Assembly (NCBI GenBank): GCA_944990035.1
Contig: CALYLX010000089.1
Coordinates: forward strand, 103,924-167,923
Source of the DNA: Clitopilus passeckerianus
Taxonomy: Eukaryota; Basidiomycota; Agaricomycetes; Agaricales; Entolomataceae
DNA length: 64,000 bases
Direction of reading: 5' to 3'
The notes under the pieces were generated by a model. It was not told where the DNA came from. It made no database searches and saw only the letters and a program-made list of their open reading frames with translations. The number at the start of each line of letters is the position of its first letter. The first letter of the stretch is position 1. Positions 24,701 to 34,512 of this stretch are shown here, piece by piece. The position numbers and the translations under genes were made by a program.

Positions 24701-25317
24701 TCTAACAGGGAAGGCACCTACACTGAGTTGAGAAAGGCCTGTTGGGTTTCTCCCTGAAACTGGGGACTCCGAATGCCACTGAAGGGCGCCTCCCACGTGT
24801 TGCCGTCGAGCCTCTCCGCACTTTGATCTTTTCTGTAGGCTCTGGAGGGGGGTTGAGAGGGGCCGTGGATTCGAAAGAAGGTTCTACACGCTCCGTGGCG
24901 GGAGGTATTGGAGAATTCTGTTTTGAGAGTTGTGGGGTGACCCATACTGAATCGCGGCGCCTATCCTCAGATTCCCTGTGTTCGAGAGAATGGCTAGAGC
25001 GATTATCATCGTCAGATGATGATTCCGGTAGTCCCCGTTGGGCTTTTCGTATTGCAGATATCCGTTTTTTCAGACCGCGATAGTCACTGTCAAAGGGCTG
25101 ATATCGGTCATCGGCATCATGAAACGAGGTTATCTGGCTCACATGTACGCCCTTTTCCATTCCGGAGTCTAAAGTCCACTCAGTCAGCACCGTTTTCGCA
25201 ACCTAGAGAAACTCAAAATTTCAAAGTACCTGATTGTCCTCCAGATAGCTTTTAGCGCCACGAAGTTAGCGAATAGGACGCTTCAGGAGCTATTTGGACT
25301 CACCGGGCAAACTTCAT
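21745..25317 (-). CDS. SYG1: SPX-EXS domain phosphate transporter/exporter (SYG1/XPR1 family)
   Basis: Membrane protein that exports or senses phosphate; SPX domains bind inositol pyrophosphates and the EXS domain forms the transport core. The very short first exon (25317-25304) encodes MKFAR, followed by YLEDNQ and TPEWKRAYI in tiny exons, then DYRGLKKRISAIRKAQ, the classic SPX N-terminus. Other SPX helices include LKKAVLEHYRVLEMLQNYR. EXS blocks are YYEVPCLLLSALCYCFW, NPFHFLFKTSRYW, RLLQSIKRYADSG, HLINGGKYGAG and FFYLWR. Many short introns split the gene. It ends with an acidic tail and a TAG at 21747-21745. The N-terminal mini-exons are easily missed by gene finders. Confidence 0.93.
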
Positions 25318-27115
25318 AGTGGTGGGAGGTATTCAAGACGCTCAGGCGGCGAAGAAACTCGTGGCCTTGTATATAGTTATCACCCTAGCAATGCCAAAAA
25401 TTTACGGAGGTCGAGGGCAAGCCTTCGTTTCGTCATGAACGGTGATGGCAGCGCCAAGGCGCTAATCCAGGGTCAAGCTGAAGGGTCCGCGATCATGTGC
25501 TCGCAGCCAATTTAAGCCGTGCCGACGCAGCTCGCGTTTTTGAACTCAATACCAACTTGAAGCTCAAATAGTTTCTCGTCGACTTTGTGCCCGAGACTCA
25601 GAGCCTCGTGGATGTGCAGCTAGGAATGAATCCGCGTAATTGTATAAGATATAAGATTTCAACCCTTTCTTATCTTTAGAACCATCAAAGCGCGAAGCCC
25701 ACCCAAGCCACCCGAAGGCTACGCGACCGAGATGCAGAAAGCACCCTCAAATAACAATCAAGATGCCCAGAAAGCTTCGGGCGCGACTAAGCTCGTATCT
25801 GGCTCATGATCGCGAGCGCATTGACATCTTTCTGCGCCACTAAATTGCGGCACCATCGGCAGTTTGTCACATTGGTGCAGGCCCAAATGGTCTTCAGTGT
25901 TCGCGGAGGAAAAGCAGCCTAAGTAGTTGCATAAAACAAACGGAAGCATGTATCATTGTATGAAACGGGATTGATAAGCCTAAAAATAGACTACGGGTAC
26001 CAAGTTTCTCTTGGATGCCGAGATAATCTGCACCTCAAATTTACCGAAAACGGACTTGGCACCGAACCACAACTATGACTCGCTTTCAAGAGTCCTTCAG
26101 CTTTACCGCTTTCTCAAAGTCTACCAGCTTGTGTGATTAATACTGTTCCTACCTACTTTCAGCCTTGAACATTTAGCTGGATGTGAAGGCCCCTGAGTTC
26201 ATTTCCCGGAGTTTCTGCTCTGGACCACTGCTCGTGTGACCACAAAAGCTGATCCATCGTCTTCCTTCCCGACTATTGAAGTGTCTTTGAAGGCACCATC
26301 CCCAGCGCTGGGCTTCAACCTATCAGTTGTACGATATCCAAACCCACAAAGCGCCGCCTTCTTGTATCTCACGGATTCAGCCACTACGAATATCCCAAGT
26401 ACCACTGGGAAGAAATCCGGAGAGTCCGATTGTTCGACATCGGCCGTATGGAATGCATCGTTACGTTACCCTTCCTTCAATGGCTCGAAGACGCCTTAAC
26501 TGACCAACCTCGTGATGTACCTTTTCCGTCTGAATCCCCACCATTTCGTCGACCGTCCCTGGTTCTGGGAGTTTCTGTGCATCGATTCTGTCACACTTAA
26601 GTAAGAGAATGTCTCACGATTCTCGCTGTACTTATTGCGCTGGGCCGGTCACCTGCCCCCAGTGTGGAGTGTCTGCCTCTTTATCAGCGCAGGCGACAGG
26701 ACTCTTACAGAGTATCCGGACTCAGCTTACCGATTCGGCTGTCATTTTGAAAGACATGGACGACCAACCCTACCAGGCTTCATACCTTGCATTATGCTGG
26801 GGGCCAACTAGAGTATCCTGAAGAGTTCGTGGCTTCGGAATCACCGACGGCTTCTTGTTGCGCTCTCATGACTCGGATTCTCCGCATTCATCCGGGGCAC
26901 TGCCGATTTCAAGGCCAAGGCTGGCGTAAGCACCGTTGGATTGAATGCCTCGGAACTATGAATCGTTCGATTTTGAAGATGCGCTTAACCATCCACTGAC
27001 AACGTTTCACCGTTTCACGATTTCTATCACTGGCTTCCCTTCCAGAAACTCAGGGAGGCCTAAAACTCATGCAAACTGCACACTCGGTCTGGTCTTGGCA
27101 AGGCGTGTTGAACTC
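25318..27115. other. Intergenic, one small zinc-ribbon-like ORF
   Basis: No recognised family. The plus-strand ORFs at 26236-26499 and 26609-26821 are the only ones of interest; the second is listed on its own. Confidence 0.45.
26609..26821 (+). CDS. Hypothetical short ORF with CxxC-x5-CxxC
   Basis: A 70-codon ORF with a true ATG. It opens MSHDSRCTYCAGPVTCPQC, so four cysteines are spaced like a small zinc ribbon, followed by a helical segment (LLQSIRTQLTDSAVILKDM). No homology is recognised and no intron context was found. It may be a chance ORF or one exon of a decayed gene. Confidence 0.2.
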   Translation: MSHDSRCTYCAGPVTCPQCGVSASLSAQATGLLQSIRTQLTDSAVILKDMDDQPYQASYLALCWGPTRVS

Positions 27116-27123
27116 GATAAAAG
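27116..27123 (+). promoter_or_regulatory. TATA-like box of secreted peptide A
   Basis: GATAAAAG, 60 nt upstream of the ATG at 27176. The neighbouring paralog has TATAAAAG about 100 nt before its ATG, so a TATA-type promoter seems shared. Confidence 0.4.
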
Positions 27124-27175
27124 CCTGAGCAACTGGCTAGTAAACTCCATCACTCACCTCTACGAATTCCACAAA

Positions 27176-27527
27176 ATGTACAAGCTCGTCGTCGCTTTCT
27201 TCCTCGCTCTCGCTGCCCAGCGCGCCGCGGCCGACTACATCCCCGTTGGTGGCACTTGTTAGTGGACTTCTGTCTGACCTATATGCGATTGTCGTACTCA
27301 GCTCTTCGTTCTAGGTGCCGGATTTATGGGTCCTATGGGTGTACGTATATGACCCTCAACCTCTACTCATCGACTATATTAACCTGCTTGTAGATATGCG
27401 AGCCAGGATCATCATGCTGCTACGTTGCCCCCGACCTTGCTCAGTGCGTCTCAAACTTCCACCCCTCTCGGAGTGCTGACTCACCTCACAAATATTATCT
27501 AGGTGCAAGACGGGAGCAAAATGCTGA
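27176..27527 (+). CDS. Small secreted cysteine-rich protein A (knottin-like spacing)
   Basis: A 60-residue precursor from four exons: 27176-27257, 27315-27340, 27394-27443 and 27503-27527. The signal peptide is MYKLVVAFFLALAAQRAAA, leaving about 41 mature residues with six cysteines spaced C-x9-C-x5-CC-x8-C-x5-C. That order (single, single, CC, single, single) is that of inhibitor-cystine-knot peptides, though disulfide pairing cannot be read from sequence. The second exon is only 26 nt. The tandem partner at 28089 has the same spacing and intron phases. Function unknown: a small secreted effector-like, antimicrobial or cell-wall peptide are all possible, and I assign none. Confidence 0.8.
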
Positions 27528-27988
27528 TAGCAAAACGCCGTTGCCACTTCGTAATCTGGCTGAGCCCCTGGTAGTACCAGAGTTGTTTGGGATGCGTACC
27601 ATGATTCGTATCAGAATGAAGTCGGCGTATTGTTTGACAAGTCTGTAATATGAGCGTCGAAAGGCCATCAATATGATGTATTCGCCAAGGCTAATTATCC
27701 GTGCCAAGTTCAAATTGGGTCCTCAATGACGGGCATGTCAGTTATGGCGTAGGCATGGCTGACGGTGGCGAGAGATGGCTCTCCCTGTGACATTGATTTC
27801 GAATTTCACATTGGGTTGTCCCTCTTACATCCATGACACTGATCTTGACTCCTATGCAAGCGGGTCATACTGTAGGGTAATGTTCGGTCAAATCTATACT
27901 GGAATGGTTAGCTGCGGTGGAGACAGCTTGTGATGATACCCCCTTGAGTTGTTGACGATGAGCTCACAAACTGGGCATGCAGTTTGGG
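27528..27988. other. Spacer between the two peptide genes
   Basis: About 460 nt with no ORF of note. It contains the upstream region of peptide B. Confidence 0.5.
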
Positions 27989-27996
27989 TATAAAAG
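27989..27996 (+). promoter_or_regulatory. TATA box of secreted peptide B
   Basis: TATAAAAG, a strong consensus, 100 nt before the ATG at 28089, leaving room for a 5' leader of about 60-70 nt. Confidence 0.6.
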
Positions 27997-28088
27997 ATGG
28001 GCAGATCTTGCCAGTAGTGCTCTAAGTACTGTGCACCCCTCATTAACGTCTTCAACCACAACCTCAAGCTTCATATTCAATCCATTCG

Positions 28089-28517
28089 ATGATTCGATAC
28101 ATCCCCGCCCTTTTCTTCGTGGCTCTCCTTACACAATCGGCAACGGCTCAGGAATATCTTGGCCCAGGAGAGCTATGTGAGTATTCTTCGTCAACTTAGG
28201 CACTATCCACTTGCTAACATGCATTATAGGCAGTGGAATTGCGGGTCCAACAGGAGTAAGTATTCAATTTCCAATATAACCCGAGTCATTGCTGATCATG
28301 TCTATTCTTCCAACAGACTTGTACTTGAGATTCCTTCATAACCTCCTTGGAGTTGCTGACCACGATCTGAATAGGCAGACCCCCTTTGATTTGCTGCAAC
28401 GTAAGCCCGGATAATTCTGTGTAAGCCTTCACATGCACAACTTAATGGTGGTCGTTGACCTGGACGTAACTGCGAATCTGTAGTTGCAAATTATGGCAGG
28501 ACTGTCCAAGTGCTTGA
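28089..28517 (+). CDS. Small secreted cysteine-rich protein B (knottin-like spacing, 4-nt micro-exon)
   Basis: A 65-residue precursor and tandem paralog of peptide A. The exons are 28089-28176, 28230-28255, 28317-28320, 28375-28420 and 28484-28517. The signal peptide is MIRYIPALFFVALLTQSATA. The mature part has six cysteines in exactly the same C-x9-C-x5-CC-x8-C-x5-C spacing, then a short PSA tail. Exon 2 is 26 nt in both genes. Exon 3 of peptide A (50 nt) corresponds here to 4 nt (ACTT) plus 46 nt, split by an extra 54-nt intron with normal GT..AG ends and a TTGCTGAC branch site. Skipping the 4 nt breaks the frame, and including them restores the shared pattern. Sequence outside the cysteines differs widely, suggesting fast evolution. 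Confidence 0.75.
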
Positions 28518-28596
28518 GTGTATACCTGGGGGGAACGTTGGATTGTTTAGAGCATTTCGGTAGTAGTTGAGCAGGCGAATATATTATGTTCCGGGG

Positions 28597-28606
28597 TATA
28601 TAAAAG
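28597..28606 (+). promoter_or_regulatory. Orphan TATA box
   Basis: TATATAAAAG, 80 nt after the end of peptide B and on the same strand. The next ATG (28629) starts only a 70-codon unmatched ORF that overlaps the VPS16 3' end. It may be a promoter left from a lost third peptide copy. Confidence 0.3.
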
Positions 28607-28772
28607 GATTCATGGCATACACGAAAATATGAAATTTCCTGCCGGCTCCAGGCTGGACCTTGGAGAAGTCGCTCGGGGTCGATTGCATTCGAATTTAATT
28701 ATAGCAGGGAACACAATATCTGTGTGGGAGGCCGCAAAACCCGATACGAGAATCACCGTGGTTGGGTTCGGT

Positions 28773-31700
28773 TTACTTCATACTAGCAGCAATTTGATCA
28801 AGCTCTCGAGATATCAAGGAGTTGGGGCATGTTTTCCGTAGTTGCCTGGATAAATGAACCTCAGTTTTGCTGCTATAAAATCGGGTTGGCGGCTCACTCT
28901 AATCCCTTTTTATCCCCTCTCTCTTTGCAGACGTTTCCCGCCAAATGCCACTCTCCGCAAAGGACATACATTTCTGCTCTTTTTGGACCGTCGCATTTGG
29001 CCACATAAGGAATGGCTTCCTTTGCATGATTAACTTCGACGAGATGCCTGACAAATGCCTCGTATCCTATCGGACTACGTTTTGATTTTGAGAAAGCATC
29101 GAGGGCCTCGAAGTCGCCGGTCTCTGTCAACGCATACATTTTCGTGTACCAGAATCTGTGACACATTCAGTCTCCAATGTTGCACACGACTAGCAAATCT
29201 CACCTCTTTTCCGATACCTTAAAATCCTTCTTAACAACATCTGCACGCTTGGCTAAACCATTAAGGATACATCTTCTCAAGGTCTCGTTAACGCTGGTGC
29301 CGAAAAACTTGACCTTGCCATCCGTCTCCTTTTCAAGCTGTTGCTGGAGGACCAGTAACCGAGCGTATTCATCCGTTAACTACGAGGCGTAGACTTTAGA
29401 ACAATGCGGGCAAGGGAACTAAAGACGGTGCTTTTACCTTGGCTTCAAACGTGCTCTCTTTATTGTCGGAGAAGAATTTGTGTGCTGCCTTGACGGCGGT
29501 CACCATGGAATTTGGGTCCTGAAAGGAAGCCATAATCAGCTAGGAAAGAAAGGCCGTGAAAGATGGCAAACCGACCATCATTCGAGAAGTTTCGTCCAGG
29601 GACAGAACAGCACTATCCACATGGCGGTCATCAGAGTAGTAAAAGTCGCGAAGCATGTCTCGATTTTGCTCTCGGGCGTAGACTTGCAGAAGCTTCACAG
29701 CCAGTGCGAGCTTCGAGCCCCCAGCCTCCAGAAGATGGAAAAAGTCTCCCAGCGTCAACCGTCTGTAGAGATGCAAGAGCACATGGTACACTAAAAATAT
29801 GTCAAGCAAATGCAAAGAGCAAGGGGGAAGTCGATACCCACCGAGATCGGTATCTCCACTATCAACAGCCTTTTCCAGGGCCAAGCGATCTTCCTTCATC
29901 GTCAAAAGGAGTGGTACCTGATCCGAGGTTTTGGATTCGTGATCAAGCAACTGCGATGCACATCCATGATGAGCACGATCTGCAAAGTCGACATGGGTTT
30001 GTCAACTCTTACCTTGGTCGCCAAGCCGGTTCGCCCGACCTCCCAGGCCCGCTTCGCGATATCAGCGTAGCTAACTTCTGCACCACCACCCATTTGCTCA
30101 AATTTCTCAACTATCAAGCGGCAGGTTTCATCGTCCCCTTCCAGGTCACCGTCTTTCCCGCCGGATCTAGATTTGAGGATCTTTGCACTCGCCCAGTGCT
30201 TCAGCACTTCATCAGGCTTTAGGGAGAGGAAGTTTGATACCCTTAGTGCCAAAAGGTGGAAGTTGCGGCTGGTCAGCCGTTTGATCAACTGGGATGGTGG
30301 GCCATACAAGAATCTGCGGGAAGAGCATAAGCCAAAACAGTGGAGGGATCCAAGAGAAACACGTACTGAGCGTATGTCAGTGGAATACCGATCTCGTAGA
30401 AGCGGACAGCGTTCAGGACTCGAAGGGTCTGTCCCATGTTTACAAAGTCCGTGGGATTGTGGAGATCGAGAAAACTGCGCCCAAACTTTGCCGCCTATCT
30501 CATGGGGTAGATCTTAGCCCAAGCGACGGTAACAGGAAAAGGGACTCACGTTGAGGAGACGGCGCTGCCAGTACGGTTCCCATTCCTGCCCTGCAGCATC
30601 AATACATTGATCCACTGCTGTTGCTAGATCAGGCCGTATACTCCTGATGTTCTCGTCAGCCTTGGGGAGACGAGAAGAGAAGCTCTCCCAAGCATCGTAG
30701 AGAATGGCAGACGGAGCAGTTGACCCCGGTCGGAAAATAGACAGCGAAGAAGCTACGTAAATCAGAGATGAGTCCAGATGTTAACCATTGATCTCACCTG
30801 GGACTTTTTGGATCAAGTCACAGACGTCTGGTCCTATCACACGGATACCATCGGGTTCTGTTACGGCGAAAGTAGGACCAGAGTGGGAGTATCTAACACA
30901 TTGGTCAATCAAAGATCTACGCGCTCAACTGAATCCTACTCACGAAAGTGTATCACCAAACGGCCCAACGAGAAGCACCAGGTTTTCCCAAGTCACAAGT
31001 ATGGCATCGTTACCGCACCACTCCACCTGCCTCACCGAGCCTATTGCATCTGCGACTTCCAGAGTGTTGAACTCGGCCATACTCCGCTGGAAGTCGCTTG
31101 AGACGACCATGAGTGTCCCAGAAAAGTTTAGCAACGCCAGAGACTTTCCATTTGGAGAAGGGGAGATATGGGTGAAAGGCCCTTGAGATAGGCGTTGATC
31201 AACAACTTCAAGGTTATCGATACTAAGGATCGAGGCTTCGACAGAGACCAGAACCTCAATGTGTCGTGAGATGTTGACGTCCGGTGGAACAACAGCCCAT
31301 GAGTTGGGAGGGTCATTCAGACCTGACAGGTATGTCAAAGACTGGCATAAGATCGGCAACAACACTCACCTGGACTTGCAAGGTTGAGTGGCCGCATTCC
31401 TTCCCAGCCTTTCACCTCTAGGAAGGTCAACGACCCAGTAAGGGCTACAAGTCCGTTGTCTTGAATATGTGCATCAATAATGCCCATCTCAGCAGCCTCG
31501 TTTCCAAGAGAGTGTTGCTGGTAGTCTCCCTGCAGGTCGTAGAGCCGGTATACACCTTCTTCGTTCAGAACCACAAGCCTTTCGTCAAGCGTCCAGCCAA
31601 AGCGTATTATCTTCCCCTGGTCCCACTAATTATCAAGGTCAGATAGATTCAAGATGCAACCAAGAAGAATTATCCACACTGAACAACAGTAAGCTTTCTC

Positions 31701-31989
31701 CTGCCGGTGAGTAAACCTGGATCTGCGCCTTCGAAAGTGGCGTTATTCCGCGCCCCAGGGCAATGACTTTTGACTGATCTCTCATTAGAGCTGTATCCAA
31801 TTGTATTGAGTCTGTACTTCACCCCCAGTAACCCTAGAACTAACCTATCGGACCACCATGCCTACATCCCGCAACAATGTAATCACTAAGCCTTGGTAGC
31901 TTCCCAGAAACCGAATAAAGTTGCTGTCGCCTATAGAAGACATTCCCGTCCTGCATAGCTTGCCATGATGCCGTTGGATGCTCAGCCAT
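28773..31989 (-). CDS. VPS16: VPS16, HOPS/CORVET tethering subunit
   Basis: Core class C Vps protein that with VPS33 helps tether and fuse membranes at endosomes and the vacuole. The N-terminus ([23 protein letters not shown] at 31989) leads into the beta-propeller half ([40 protein letters not shown]). The alpha-solenoid C-terminal half follows ([20 protein letters not shown] and [20 protein letters not shown]). Many introns of about 50 nt. The apparent TGA at 28896-28894 is a splice donor (GTGAGC): a 52-nt intron joins to a last exon encoding [20 protein letters not shown] and ending at 28773, which matches the family C-terminus. No frame breaks noted. Confidence 0.93.
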
Positions 31990-32659
31990 TTCGGATGAAG
32001 AGCGGGTTGGTGAATGTGTGCCGCAGCGGTCAAGTCAACGACGAACGCGTTCATCGTTAGAGTCACATGTAGAGCTGCCAAAAACGGAAGTCGTCGGCCT
32101 GATGTCGGGGTTCGAGCGAAAAGTACCGACGGTCTCCCTCCCTTTGAACTCAATTGAAGTCTGTGAATTAAACTCAAGCTGATACGAATCCTGCCCCTTT
32201 GATAGCTCCGATAAAGCATAGATTTCTGCATCGCACCGTGGGCGTTCTATACAATCATATGGGGCGTCCCGGAGTAAAACGGTGCTAGGCTTTGGGAGGC
32301 CGAGGATAGATACAATGTTTCACACAAGATTTCGCCTCGTGGGCCCAGGGCGAGGACGAGAAGGGTTAGAGTTTTGTATTGAATACTCGACATGAGTATT
32401 CATAGATGATGATACATTTTTGTGTTTGACGCTACTTATCACAACTAATGATACAAAAAGTGAAGTCCACACAGAACGAAAGCATTGCAGATAATAATAA
32501 AGATAGTTTGGTATTCCTCCGTGTCTTGGTAATGTCCCGTAAAAATTGTCCACAGGTCAAGCCAAAGGGCCGTGCAGCGGCAATAGAAACCCAGAACACG
32601 AAATAACGAAAGAGTCTAGCACTCGAGCAAGGAGTGAATGGAATAAGAACGAATGCAAT
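31990..32659. other. Intergenic between VPS16 and the arrestin-like gene
   Basis: VPS16 promoter and the arrestin-like 3' region. Nothing else seen. Confidence 0.5.
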
Positions 32660-34512
32660 TTAGACGATGCGAATGGGAACTCGAGCTCGCATATCGTCTT
32701 GACCTATTGAAACAGTTACTTCGAGATAATACTAGAGGGTGATCCAGATCAGCGACGGAGACATTGGCTAGGACCATATGAAAGCTAACTCACTTTGACT
32801 TTGAGCCCCGCCCAGTCGATGTTGGGGAGCATGTCTTTCTGTAACTTGATTTTGGATCGCAGGAGCCCATCCGGTAGGCTTTTCTGAGATTCTAATGAAG
32901 GGTGCCCTTTTCCATCGACGAGAGTCACTTTTGGTTTCTTGGGAAAACCAATCGACAGATTGGTGTTCATGATCTTGGACTCAGAGAATACAGTGCGAGC
33001 TGGTAACTGGGGTAAAGGCTTGTCCATATACAGCCCCTCATCGGTTGCCCGTGAGGAAGTTCGAAGGTGGGCACCTCCCCTCGTGACCTTCTTGAGGAAC
33101 TTTTGATGACGCGGTATGTCAGAGTCCTCGTTAGCACTCGATGGGGTCAAGGGGGGTGTAGACGGAGGAATAGTCGGCTCGGTGATAGTAACCTGGCGGA
33201 GTAATGAGACAGAAATAGCAGCGTCGGCAGCAATCTCTTTCGCCAGCGTCGGTGATCGGGGAGTCGTAGTGAATACCGCAAAGTAGGGAATGGACGAAGA
33301 ACGAGGGAAAGTGACAAATGTCGGTAGGGTGACCTAAGAGGAAAGTCGTCGTCAGAGGAGCGGTAAGGTTGCCGTTGCTTGGGTAGCACTTACAGCAGTA
33401 CGGAATGAAATAGGTCGATCCGATCTTAGAGGCATCTCTAACCAGGAGTCCGGCGTCTGGTTACCGTCTGCTGATAGGAAGTCTTCCCTTTCAGGTTGAT
33501 ATAGTATTGGCACTTCCAAGCTACCGACGCCGAGAATATAAGTATCCCACTTGGAGACAAACGACGTCGAAGAACTTACACCGTCGGCATCTCCGGAGAT
33601 GGCGTCTCAGGTTCCCAAGAAACCTTCAATTTGTAGGTGACGTCAAAGGCTGCCCCAGAACTGCCAGTTGACGCTGAAAACGAAGAAGGCAACTCCTCCC
33701 CAGGCCTGTTGCCCACGGGGAGATCAAACCCGAAGGAAAAAACCTCTCGGTGCCTGTAGTGTTCACATGCAGAACGGGAGCGCTAGGTCGCCGCCTTACA
33801 ACATCACGGAATGTTGTCCGAGGAGAGGAGCCGCCGGGAGAAACGGGAATAAGGGTGGAAGACGAGAAGAAGACATGCTTCTTCGGAGGTGCAAGCTGAC
33901 AAGGTTCTGGAACAATATCACCATCCTCTATTGGAATAACTGGATATGTGAAAGCGCCTTCAATCTAGTGTATGTGATAAGTAAACAAAATAAGCCTAAA
34001 GGTGGTGGACAAATGCTCACCGAGATGGTCAACTTGCCAGCAGACTGACATTCGCGGTCGAGGAAGACCTTGCCCCCTACTCTGTCTTGTTCACCGAAGA
34101 CAGCAATTGGACCTGTCTCTTCGGTGTCTCGCCTTGATCTAAGAGATGGGCTGTAGACCTGTAGCTCCAGCTTCGAGGCTCTATAATGATGTAAAGATGT
34201 ATCCTTTGCTCTGCAGCCGGTGCCGTGACTCACCGGTATACAGAGACATGAGAGAAGGTCGGAGTAATGGGAGAGGGCGGCTTCGACCCATGCTGCCTTG
34301 AATAGGATGTTTCGCCGCTCGACACAGATTCTACGCGACGGCGGTGAGCCTTGGGCAGGAGTTGACAAGCATGGGCCGGAAAGTGGGACGGAGATGACGG
34401 GGAATAGAATGGTTCGAGTTCGATTTCCTTGTGAGTAAATATATCGCTCAATAGTTTTAGGCGAGCGTATCAGGGACGAGGTTACCACAAGTCTGGCGTT
34501 AGGGATTGCCAT
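32660..34512 (-). CDS. Arrestin-like protein, frame disturbed
   Basis: Arrestin-fold adaptor; in fungi these often link ubiquitin ligases to membrane transporters. It starts MAIPNARLVVTSSLIRS (ATG at 34512). Blocks read SKLELQVYSPSL, FGEQDRVGGKVFLDREC, GKLTISIEGAFTYP, DVTYKLKVSWEPE, a Ser/Thr/Pro-rich middle and the C-terminal YYLEVTVSIGQDDMRARV before a TAA at 32662-32660. The last intron begins at the GTGAGT after KVK. Frame breaks occur near 33735-33742 (A6 next to GG on the plus strand), inside a segment reading FGFDLPVGN in the next frame, and probably near 34430. The rest is intact, so run-length errors are more likely than decay. Confidence 0.7.
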
